From Paenibacillus sp. FSL K6-3182 (lineage in GTDB: Bacteria; Bacillota; Bacilli; Paenibacillales; Paenibacillaceae): a DNA stretch of 64,000 nucleotides. Below the pieces are notes generated by a model that saw only the letters and a program-made list of their open reading frames with translations, did not search any database and was not told where the DNA came from. Position 1 is the stretch's first letter, and each line of letters begins with the position of its first letter. This document shows positions 27,425 through 34,271 of the stretch, one piece after another. The position numbers and the translations under genes were made by a program. The stretch is taken from NCBI RefSeq assembly GCF_037976325.1, contig NZ_CP150265.1, positions 6,213,001 to 6,277,000 of the forward strand. The letters are read 5' to 3'.

Positions 27425-27456
27425 ATCCGTCATTCTATTATTGAATTTCCGCACTG
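27425..27456 (-). promoter_or_regulatory. twin operator 2 (copy B)
   Basis: ATCCG at 27425 and TTCCG at 27447 repeat with 22-base spacing. The 27-base core 27425-27451 matches 19446-19472 at 20 of 27 positions. A CATAAT box on the reverse strand (27387-27392) ends 32 bases from the motif; a weaker TATTAG is at the same offset in copy A. Confidence 0.6.
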
Positions 27457-27502
27457 TGGCTGTCGGAATGAAAGATTTGCCGCCAACTTTTTGGATGAAA
27501 AA

Positions 27503-27556
27503 AGGGACTGACTCAAAAGTAGAATGACCTCCACTTGAAACAGACCCTGTTTTTTT
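27503..27556. terminator. two-way terminator-like hairpin
   Basis: Imperfect stem of about 16 pairs, 27503-27520 with 27533-27548, and a 12-base loop. A poly-A run precedes it and GTTTTTTT follows at 27549-27556. It lies between convergent and divergent regulatory signals with no adjacent gene end, so its transcript is unclear. Confidence 0.55.
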
Positions 27557-27603
27557 GATAGAGCTTAGGCAAAACGATGTCCTTCCCTCATCCTACTTAT
27601 AGC

Positions 27604-27787
27604 TTTCGAACCGAATAACCCTTATTTAAAACATTCATCATGGCTTATATTTGTAACGAACTCTAGAATCGTTATTTCGAGAAAAGTTGCTCATAACCAC
27701 TTATAAAGCATGCAATAACGTTAATAAGGTTCGTTAAAATAAAAGAAAGGACGTTTTCTGCGTAATAAGCATAATACAGTTCGTTAG
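27604..27787. repeat. four degenerate copies of a ~23-base repeat, two per orientation
   Basis: Units resemble TAACGAAC-N4-A-N-CGTTATT: 27604-27626 and 27654-27676 forward, 27714-27736 and 27761-27787 reversed. The two central units agree at 18 of 23 positions and could pair as a long hairpin with a 37-base loop. It resembles small intergenic repeat families; whether it recurs in the genome cannot be seen here. Confidence 0.55.
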
Positions 27788-27858
27788 TGAAATAATCTTG
27801 AGATGTTATGCGCTGGGCGAGCCTATTTATAGCCAACCGCATGTCATTCTTTAATAAT

Positions 27859-27890
27859 AAAAAAAGAAAGCCTCAATGAAACAGGCTTTC
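27859..27890 (-). terminator. rho-independent terminator of the sugar-acid operon
   Basis: 8-bp stem GAAAGCCT/AGGCTTTC (27866-27873 with 27883-27890), followed on the reverse strand by seven U at 27865-27859. It lies 23 bases past the stop of the FAH-family gene. Confidence 0.85.
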
Positions 27891-27912
27891 TCCACTCGCT
27901 GATCTATGCTGT

Positions 27913-28821
27913 TTACTGAACTTCCTCTACAAACCGGTTCGTTAGCGAACCCAGCTTCTCGATTTCGATCGTAACCGTATCGCCAGCCTTCAGCCATACC
28001 CGCTTCTCTTCCGGGTAGCCGAGTACAACACCCTCAGGCGTTCCAGTAAGAATAATATCGCCTGGCGACAATGTCATATGCTGTGAGACATAGCTTACAA
28101 TTTCGTCACAGCTAAAAACCATATCCGAAGTATTGGACTGCTGACGTACTTCACCGTTAACCGTGCAGCCAATGGACAGATTGTTAGGGTCTGCAATTTC
28201 ATCTGCAGTGACCAAATAAGGACCGAGCGGGCTGAACTTGTCCAGTGATTTGCCAAGCAGCCACTGCTGCGTGCGCATTTGCAGATCCCTTGCGGACAAG
28301 TCGTTGACGCAGCAATAACCAAATACATGCTCCAGCGCCTGCTCCTTCTCGACATACTTTGTTTTCTTGCCGATGACGATAACCAGTTCAGCTTCATAAT
28401 CAACCTGACTTGTCACCTTTGTTGGAAGCGGAATATCTTCTCCATGAGCAGCCACGGTGTTATCGAATTTGTTGAACAAAATCGGATACGCAGGAATTGG
28501 AGCGTTGGTCTCATGCGCGTGTTTGCGGTAGTTCAGTCCGATGCAAATAATTTTGCCCGGCTCGGTTACACATGGGCCGAATGTAATATCCTCTTCGCGG
28601 TATAGGGCAGCAGAATATTGTTCTGAAGCTGCGGAGACTTCCTCCACAAACTGACTTAACGCACCAAGCGCATCCGAGCCACCTTCGATCACTTCCATAA
28701 CTGCTGTCGGTACATTCGGCTTATTGTTGATTTTCAGTGCCTCAACAATATCCAAGACGCCATTAGCTAATTTAACTCCTAAATGAGAGCCATTTTCTTT
28801 TTGAATGACAAGCAATTTCAT
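27913..28821 (-). CDS. fumarylacetoacetate hydrolase (FAH) family protein
   Basis: 302 residues; ATG at 28821 after AGAGAGGAAGATAACT. The FAH fold is visible from 'IICIGLNYRKHAHE' on. Metal ligands are expected in 'VDYEAELVIVIGKK' and 'CCVNDLSARDLQ', and a glycine-rich end 'ILTGTPEGV' follows. Family members cleave 2,4-diketo acids or hydrate/decarboxylate keto-enoic acids. Last gene of the operon (split UxaA-type dehydratase, SDR, FAH). That set fits a non-phosphorylative route: a sugar acid is dehydrated to a 2-keto-3-deoxy acid, oxidised to the 2,4-diketo acid, then split to pyruvate plus a hydroxy acid. The pathway is inference. Confidence 0.88.
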   Translation of the reverse strand: MKLLVIQKENGSHLGVKLANGVLDIVEALKINNKPNVPTAVMEVIEGGSDALGALSQFVEEVSAASEQYSAALYREEDITFGPCVTEPGKIICIGLNYRKHAHETNAPIPAYPILFNKFDNTVAAHGEDIPLPTKVTSQVDYEAELVIVIGKKTKYVEKEQALEHVFGYCCVNDLSARDLQMRTQQWLLGKSLDKFSPLGPYLVTADEIADPNNLSIGCTVNGEVRQQSNTSDMVFSCDEIVSYVSQHMTLSPGDIILTGTPEGVVLGYPEEKRVWLKAGDTVTIEIEKLGSLTNRFVEEVQ

Positions 28822-28862
28822 AGTTATCTTCCTCTCTTTTGTGGATGATCCATACTGCAGCG

Positions 28863-29636
28863 TCAGGCATTTTTGCCGAACACAACGCCTCCATCAATAT
28901 AAAGCGGTGAGCCCATCATAAAGCTCGACTCATCGGATGCAAGAAACAGTGCTGCCTTCGCTACATCTTCCGGACGGCCTAATTCATTGCTGAGCTGCCG
29001 TGATTTTAGCGATGCGATGGCAGCCTCTGGGTCCTCGTAAGAAGTGCGTAAATAGTTTTCAACAAACGGCGTCATAATTGTACCCGGCAAAAGTGCATTT
29101 ACACGAATATTGTACTTAGCATAATCTACCTGCATCGATTTGGTAAGTGCCAGTACCGCTCCTTTGGTAGCTGCATAAGACGCGCGGTTTGCAAGACCCA
29201 TCTCTGCAATACAGGAAGACATGTTAATAATCGTGCCGCTCGCTCGTTCCATCATATGAGGCAGGACATACTTGGAAGGCAAGTAAACCCCGCGAATATT
29301 GACCCGGATCACGCGATCCCAGTCATCCGGCTCCACCTCATGAAGCGCCCCTACACCGCTAATGCCGGCATTATTGAACAGGACGTCAATTCGGCCGTGC
29401 GCAGCAAGCGTTTCGCTTACCATGGATTGAACGGAATCTGGATCAGTAACATCCGCATAAACAAACGAAGCCCGCCCCCCTAGGGAGTTGATCTCTTCTA
29501 CCGTTTCATTTCCTTTATCTGCGTTCAGATCGTTAACAACAACAAACGCGCCTTCCTTGGCGAATAGCAGCGCCGAGCTCCTGCCAATGCCTGAACCTGA
29601 ACCGGTAATGAGGACAATCTTATCCGCTAATCTCAT
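28863..29636 (-). CDS. short-chain dehydrogenase/reductase (SDR), classical type
   Basis: 257 residues. Cofactor motif TGSGSGIG at 11-18, D36 after beta-2 (suggesting NAD preference), NNAG at 88-91. Catalytic S140/S141 and Y154-x3-K158 ('YAATK'). The ATG at 29636 follows AGAAGGGAGCTTAGTAT. It lies between the UxaA-type dehydratase and the FAH hydrolase, so a 2-keto-3-deoxy sugar-acid dehydrogenase is the favoured reading. The family itself is certain; the substrate is inferred from context. Confidence 0.9.
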   Translation of the reverse strand: MRLADKIVLITGSGSGIGRSSALLFAKEGAFVVVNDLNADKGNETVEEINSLGGRASFVYADVTDPDSVQSMVSETLAAHGRIDVLFNNAGISGVGALHEVEPDDWDRVIRVNIRGVYLPSKYVLPHMMERASGTIINMSSCIAEMGLANRASYAATKGAVLALTKSMQVDYAKYNIRVNALLPGTIMTPFVENYLRTSYEDPEAAIASLKSRQLSNELGRPEDVAKAALFLASDESSFMMGSPLYIDGGVVFGKNA

Positions 29637-29702
29637 ATACTAAGCTCCCTTCTATATTCGAATTCATGCCCCAAAACTAACCACGTGGCTCACAAAATGT
29701 TT

Positions 29703-30863
29703 CTATAGGCTAGGTCCGATACGGTTAATGCTGAATTCTTGATGGCCCAGCGTTTCTGCCTTCGTCCATTTCCCATCCGCTACATCTATGATTTCTTGCC
29801 ATATTTTCTCTCCTGCCGACTCCAAACTCAGCATGCCGCCCAGCATATCGCTGACGTCGACGTCCATATTATCTTCCATCCGCTCAAACATCCGTTTATT
29901 CCCTGTAATTTTGATAACTGGCACGACTGCTGCCCCCGTTGGCGTTCCTCTCCCCGTCGTAAAACAAACGATATGAACGCCCCCCGCTGCCATGCCCGAT
30001 ACACATTCGATATCATTGCCCGGCGAGTCCATGAAGTAGAGTCCGCCCTCCGGTATTTGTTCTGCGTATTCGATAACTCCTTTAATGGGTGCTTTCCCGC
30101 ATTTGCTAATGCAGCCTAATGATTTCTCTTCAATCGTAGAAAGACCGCCTTCAATATTGCCGGGACTCGGATTGCCGCCCCGCATGTCAGCGCCCATCCG
30201 CTCTACCTCTTTCTCGAAACGGCCGACAATATGATAAAGCATATCCGCTGTTTCCGGCGTGGCACAGCGCTGTGCCAGCACATGCTCGGCGCCGATAATT
30301 TCGGTCGTCTCGCCGATAACGATTGTTCCGCCTGCTGCGATTAAAGAGTCCGCGGCTTCACCAAGTGCCGGATTCGACGACAAGCCGGAAGTGGCATCGG
30401 AGCCGCCGCATTTCACGGCTACCTTGAGCTTTGACAGCGGAACAGGTACTTTCGGCTGACGCTCAAGCTCCTCCATCATTTGTTTGGCTAGTTCCGTTCC
30501 ATGCTGGATCGCTTTCACCGAGCCGCCAACCGACTGGATATCAAATACTTCCACCAGTTTGCCGGTTTTACGAATATCCTCTGCAAGCGCGTAGGGATCC
30601 ACTACCTCACACCCTAGACTGATGATGATCACTCCGCCTACATTTGGATTTTTCCCAGTTCCCGACAGCACCTCGAAAGTACGTTCCTTGTCCGCTCCGA
30701 TCTGGCTGCAGCCATGCTGATGAGGAATGGCCACAGTACCCGGTACTAGCTGCATGATTCGGTTGCAAACCTGATTGGAACAGATGACTGTTGGAATGAT
30801 GAGCAGATGATTGCGGATGCCAATATCTCCGTTCGCTCTTTCGTACCCCATAAATGTGCTCAT
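29703..30863 (-). CDS. UxaA-family hydro-lyase, catalytic (C-terminal) subunit
   Basis: 386 residues covering the large domain of altronate/galactarate dehydratases. Recognisable blocks are 'IIPTVICSNQVCNRI', 'PHQHGCSQIG', 'AVKCGGSDATSGLSSNPALG', 'SLGCISKCGKAPI' and 'MDSPGNDIECVSGMAAGGVH', with the conserved Cys/His residues typical of the metal site. The ATG overlaps the stop of the small SAF-domain gene (ATGA at 30860-30863). Split small-plus-large genes also occur in sulfolactate sulfo-lyase (SuyAB), but the SDR and FAH partners favour a sugar-acid dehydratase. Confidence 0.88.
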   Translation of the reverse strand: MSTFMGYERANGDIGIRNHLLIIPTVICSNQVCNRIMQLVPGTVAIPHQHGCSQIGADKERTFEVLSGTGKNPNVGGVIIISLGCEVVDPYALAEDIRKTGKLVEVFDIQSVGGSVKAIQHGTELAKQMMEELERQPKVPVPLSKLKVAVKCGGSDATSGLSSNPALGEAADSLIAAGGTIVIGETTEIIGAEHVLAQRCATPETADMLYHIVGRFEKEVERMGADMRGGNPSPGNIEGGLSTIEEKSLGCISKCGKAPIKGVIEYAEQIPEGGLYFMDSPGNDIECVSGMAAGGVHIVCFTTGRGTPTGAAVVPVIKITGNKRMFERMEDNMDVDVSDMLGGMLSLESAGEKIWQEIIDVADGKWTKAETLGHQEFSINRIGPSL

Positions 30864-31183
30864 GCTTCCACCTTCCCGGCTATATCGCCTCTGCCGCGTA
30901 TTCCTTCAATATTGTGGACATGAACATGCTGCCCCACCAAAATGGCAATGCTCGCTCGCCCGATGGTTTCGCCGTATTTCCGCACTTCCTGTCCTTCACT
31001 AAGCGCCTTAATCGCCAGTTTATGTCCGAATGGGATAACATCAAGTGCTTTTATTTCATGAATTTGCTCACCATCTCTGTAGCGAATGGTTTCTTCAGCT
31101 TCAACATCACGCAGCGCCATCACAACATGATCTCGGTCATCCATAATTAATGCATCGACGCCATCTGTCATTTGTTGTTTCAT
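30860..31183 (-). CDS. UxaA-family small subunit (SAF domain)
   Basis: 107 residues. The sequence corresponds to the N-terminal SAF domain of altronate dehydratase, with 'VIPFGHKLAIKAL', 'VRKYGETIGRA' and 'GQHVHVHNIEG', normally fused to the large domain. ATG at 31183 after GGAGGAGTGGCTGA. The 4-base overlap with the large subunit implies coupled translation. First gene of the operon, divergent from the AraC regulator. Confidence 0.88.
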   Translation of the reverse strand: MKQQMTDGVDALIMDDRDHVVMALRDVEAEETIRYRDGEQIHEIKALDVIPFGHKLAIKALSEGQEVRKYGETIGRASIAILVGQHVHVHNIEGIRGRGDIAGKVEA

Positions 31184-31314
31184 TCAGCCACTCCTCCATC
31201 TTTTGTTCGTTTATGACTAATCGGTTTACTATCCAATTTTTAATCGTTATCCTTCATAATAATCGAGCATTTAAGATATGAAAATTGCGAGAAAACGCTT
31301 AAATATACCCTATT

Positions 31315-31343
31315 TTGACTATTATTCGGTTAGCCATTACACT
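31315..31343 (+). promoter_or_regulatory. predicted promoter of the AraC regulator gene
   Basis: TTGACT (31315-31320), 17 bases, TACACT (31338-31343), giving a ~50-base leader to the ATG at 31395. Related sequences starting GACTA and containing TCGGTT occur at 31215-31226 and 31317-31330, in the region shared with the divergent operon, and could be regulator sites. A cre-like sequence with mismatches lies at 31290-31303. Confidence 0.45.
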
Positions 31344-31394
31344 AGTACCGAACAGCATATTTTATATCTTCCTCATCAAGGAGGTACCGCCAAA

Positions 31395-32267
31395 ATGAAG
31401 CCGATTCGCAAGCAATTTGATGCTGCTGCTTCTTTTCCATTTGAATTCAGCTATCGTGCGGTAAAGGATTCACATAATGAGCTGCCCAACCACCTGCATG
31501 ATTGGCATGAAATCGTCTATGTCCATTCGGGAAAAGGCGTGTTTTTTATTGATGGCTCCTTCTATGCCATAGAACCCGGTGATTTATTTCTGCTCCCTGG
31601 CAACACCGTCCATCGTGCATTGCCGGATGAAGAAGCTCCGTTGACGGTGAGCGCCATTTATTTTCACGGACGTATCGTGCAATGGGACTCCTTAGGCGAT
31701 ACCTTTTCTTTTGTTCAATGCTTTGAGGAGGCTAACAAGCGGAAGAGCCAGAAGCTCAGTCTGGATACATCCGACCAGCACTTAATAGAAACGATGCTGA
31801 TTCATATTAACGACGAGTTGACGATGGATAAACCAGGACGCCGCCATGCTGCCGTCCTTCATCTGCTTCAGCTGCTGCTTCTGCTGAATCGCCAAATACC
31901 CGCTCCAACAGCCGAACGGAAACATACAGGTGCACCGGAGTGGATGAGGCTAACGCTTCGTACAATCGACGAACATCCTTTTGGTGACGTCAGCTTATCC
32001 ACGCTAACCGCCAAAGCGGCAGTGAATCCATCACATTTTACGCGTGTCTTTAAGCTTCTTACTGGTATGACGCTAACTGAATATGTCACGGCAAAACGGA
32101 TCAGTCACGCCAAGGAACTCCTTCTATCCTCGGATGCACCAATCCATGCGATCGCGAGTGAATGCGGGTTTGAGAGCCTGCCACATTTCCATCGCACATT
32201 CAAAAAACTAACAGGAACGACGCCAGCCGGCTACAAACGCAGCAGCCTATCGTCAGACTTTAAATAG
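31395..32267 (+). CDS. AraC family transcriptional regulator (cupin + AraC HTH)
   Basis: 290 residues from ATG 31395, preceded by AAGGAGG and a 10-base spacer; the longer frame has no site. The N-terminal cupin sensing domain shows 'LPNHLHDWHEIVYVHSGKG' and 'PGDLFLLPGNTVH'. The C-terminus has two helix-turn-helices ('PSHFTRVFKLLTGMTLTEYV', 'CGFESLPHFHRTFKKLTG'). Divergent from the dehydratase/SDR/FAH operon, which it probably controls in response to a sugar acid (inference). Confidence 0.92.
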   Translation: MKPIRKQFDAAASFPFEFSYRAVKDSHNELPNHLHDWHEIVYVHSGKGVFFIDGSFYAIEPGDLFLLPGNTVHRALPDEEAPLTVSAIYFHGRIVQWDSLGDTFSFVQCFEEANKRKSQKLSLDTSDQHLIETMLIHINDELTMDKPGRRHAAVLHLLQLLLLLNRQIPAPTAERKHTGAPEWMRLTLRTIDEHPFGDVSLSTLTAKAAVNPSHFTRVFKLLTGMTLTEYVTAKRISHAKELLLSSDAPIHAIASECGFESLPHFHRTFKKLTGTTPAGYKRSSLSSDFK

Positions 32268-32307
32268 GCGCAGCAGGGACTTCATGTTAAGCAGGTTAGC
32301 GGATGTA

Positions 32308-32364
32308 TTGATAAATCATCGTACTGTTATCTAAATACAGCTTCAGCTCCTATTTGGTACGATG
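32308..32364 (+). promoter_or_regulatory. predicted promoter with dyad upstream of the dioxygenase gene
   Basis: TTGATA (32308-32313), 18 bases, TAAATA (32332-32337). An exact inverted repeat CATCGTAC (32317-32324) and GTACGATG (32357-32364) brackets the -10 and the likely start site, which would suit an operator. No matching site was found elsewhere in the window. Confidence 0.35.
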
Positions 32365-32401
32365 GGTTCAATTGTTGATAACGAATAGGAGGAAATAAAA
32401 C

Positions 32402-33268
32402 ATGACAAGTCCATCTAAATTCGGTAGTTTAACGAATGAACAAATTGATTTTTATAATGAGCAGGGCTATCTTGTGCTTCCAAATCTGCTGTCGGAACAG
32501 GATTTAGCGCCCGCCAAAGAAGCGATGAATAAGAAAGTATCCATGATTGCAGATGAGTTAATGCATGCAGGACTTATTAGCGATAAACTGGAGCATCGGC
32601 CCTTCAAATATAGGCTCGCGGAGTTGTTTGCGGATTTGACCTCAGAGGAATTTCTGAACTACGGTAGAAGCTGGCGTGATAGACTGCCTGGCTACTTCGA
32701 TTTAATGAGCAATCCAAAAATTTTGGACGCTGTGGAATCTTTAATCGGGGGTGAGCTTTTTTCCAATCCGGTCTACAACACAAGACCCAAAATTCCGAAA
32801 GTTGCTGCTGGAGCAGTGCCTTGGCATCAAGATAAATCATATTGGCCCGATGCCAATTCTAATCCTGTCATAACCGTTTGGATTCCTCTTGTCGATGCGA
32901 ACGAAGTTAATGGCTGCTTGCATATCAAGCCTAAGACTCATCGCACAAAGCTATTGGAATGGCATAGCGAAAACCATACAGGTACAGGCTACACGGCGCT
33001 GCATGAAAGCCAGCTGGGGAAAACAAAAACTGTCGTCTTGCCCGTTCCAGCTGGAAGCGCGATTCTATTTAATGACCGTTGTCTGCATATGTCCACCCCC
33101 AATGAATCAGACGAGGTGCGCTGGAGCGTAGATTTGCGATATCAACCAACGGATCAAGATCCCATGCCATCCCATGGCGCAGGTTTTTTAGCAAGAAGCT
33201 ATCTTCACCCAGAAAGAGTGGCCACTCTGGAAGATTGGCTTGCAGAAAAGCCCGAACACAACACATAA
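32402..33268 (+). CDS. phytanoyl-CoA dioxygenase (PhyH) family protein
   Basis: 288 residues; the ATG follows TAGGAGGAAATAAAAC. Fe(II)/2-oxoglutarate oxygenase signature: H142-x-D144 in 'VPWHQDKSYWPD', distal H229 in 'NDRCLHMSTPN', and an Arg at 240 or 246 for 2-oxoglutarate. Such enzymes hydroxylate varied small molecules, and many bacterial members lie in carbohydrate clusters without known substrates. It is monocistronic, with its own promoter and terminator. Family is confident; substrate unknown. Confidence 0.9.
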   Translation: MTSPSKFGSLTNEQIDFYNEQGYLVLPNLLSEQDLAPAKEAMNKKVSMIADELMHAGLISDKLEHRPFKYRLAELFADLTSEEFLNYGRSWRDRLPGYFDLMSNPKILDAVESLIGGELFSNPVYNTRPKIPKVAAGAVPWHQDKSYWPDANSNPVITVWIPLVDANEVNGCLHIKPKTHRTKLLEWHSENHTGTGYTALHESQLGKTKTVVLPVPAGSAILFNDRCLHMSTPNESDEVRWSVDLRYQPTDQDPMPSHGAGFLARSYLHPERVATLEDWLAEKPEHNT

Positions 33269-33294
33269 AATATATGGGAACTTAGCATTTGTTC

Positions 33295-33336
33295 AGCCAG
33301 AAGAGCGAGATATGCTCTTCTGGCTGTTTATTTTAT
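33295..33336 (+). terminator. rho-independent terminator of the dioxygenase gene
   Basis: Perfect 12-bp stem AGCCAGAAGAGC/GCTCTTCTGGCT (33295-33306 with 33314-33325), a 7-base loop, then GTTTATTTTAT. It lies between convergent genes. Confidence 0.85.
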
Positions 33337-33377
33337 AAGCTGCAGAACTTCAGGAATGGCAAAAGCTTCGCCTTATT

Positions 33378-34175
33378 TTAAAGTTGAAGAACTTGGCCTG
33401 CACTAATTTTGATAGGCTCATTGTCAGCACTTATCCAGACGTCGAGCGCAGAAGGATTATGGACAATGCTTCTATCGACTGAGAATCTAAGTCTCTCGAT
33501 TGCTTGCATATAGGCTATGATCTCTGCATTCGTAGCATGCCAGATGGTATCGTTATCCTTTAGCAGCTCCCCCGCTTGATCAATAATTTCCCAGTTATCG
33601 TCATTGTCAAACTCATAGCTATGACCCCAAACATAAAGCAAAGACATTCTACTAAACCATTCCTTAAAGTCTTTGAAAATTTCAACTTGTTCTAGCAATT
33701 GTTTATGATGACATGTTGGATGCCAGCGAAGCGGATCAGCTGGCATATCGAATCTGCCATGGCTGTTCACCGTTCTAGCATATTCAATTCCAAGCGCTGG
33801 AAGCATCGCAACGACTTTGTCATTATAAGTTCCAAATGGATAACTCATTCCACGTACCGGATATTGCACAAGACTCTCCAGCGTCCGCCGATCTTCCAAA
33901 ATTTCATGTGCTACTTGATCTGGTGGAGAGATTTCTAGAAAAGGGTGACTAACCGTGTGCGCAGATACTTCATGGCCTTGAAAGAGCGTTCTAACCTCTT
34001 CCGCTGTAATATATCCCTCGCGCCCAAGAAAACCAGAGTTAAGATGAAAGGTACCTTTGAAACCATACTGATTTAATTTCGCTACGAGCTGTCGGTCTTG
34101 AGTGCGCCCATCATCATAGCTGAAGGTCATAGCCTTCGTTCGTCCTTCTGGAAATAACGTGTACTGAACTTTCAT
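33378..34175 (-). CDS. polysaccharide deacetylase family protein (NodB/CE4-like)
   Basis: 265 residues from the ATG at 34175 (AGAGAGGAC upstream; a GTG directly before the ATG is possible). NodB signature with D21-D22 in 'TFSYDDGRTQDR' and the metal-binding H73-x3-H77 in 'SAHTVSHPF'. No signal peptide, unlike cell-wall CE4 enzymes, so it may deacetylate an imported acetylated oligosaccharide in the cytoplasm. Last gene of the long pectin-type operon that begins at 44146, ~96 bases after the preceding stop. Confidence 0.87.
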   Translation of the reverse strand: MKVQYTLFPEGRTKAMTFSYDDGRTQDRQLVAKLNQYGFKGTFHLNSGFLGREGYITAEEVRTLFQGHEVSAHTVSHPFLEISPPDQVAHEILEDRRTLESLVQYPVRGMSYPFGTYNDKVVAMLPALGIEYARTVNSHGRFDMPADPLRWHPTCHHKQLLEQVEIFKDFKEWFSRMSLLYVWGHSYEFDNDDNWEIIDQAGELLKDNDTIWHATNAEIIAYMQAIERLRFSVDRSIVHNPSALDVWISADNEPIKISAGQVLQL

Positions 34176-34271
34176 CACATTTCGTCCTCTCTTATTCTGT
34201 TTGCTCAGCTGGACTATACACACTGCTAAAAGAAAAACCCATCAGTTCGATGGGTCAAGCTTTGTGGATAA

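Larger units (their letters stand above)
27342..27912. other. intergenic region with operator, terminator hairpins and repeat units
   Basis: Holds, in order: the leader and promoter area of the reverse operon starting at 27341, twin operator 2 copy B (27425-27456), a two-way terminator-like hairpin (27503-27556), a block of four related ~23-base repeat units (27604-27787), and the terminator of the sugar-acid operon (27859-27890). No protein-coding gene is supported. Confidence 0.6.

Noticed and set aside
29703..31183. Sulfolactate sulfo-lyase (SuyAB) as the identity of the split UxaA-type genes
   Set aside because: Gene sizes fit, but the SDR and FAH hydrolase in the same operon and the sugar-uptake surroundings favour a sugar-acid dehydratase. 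Not fully excluded.
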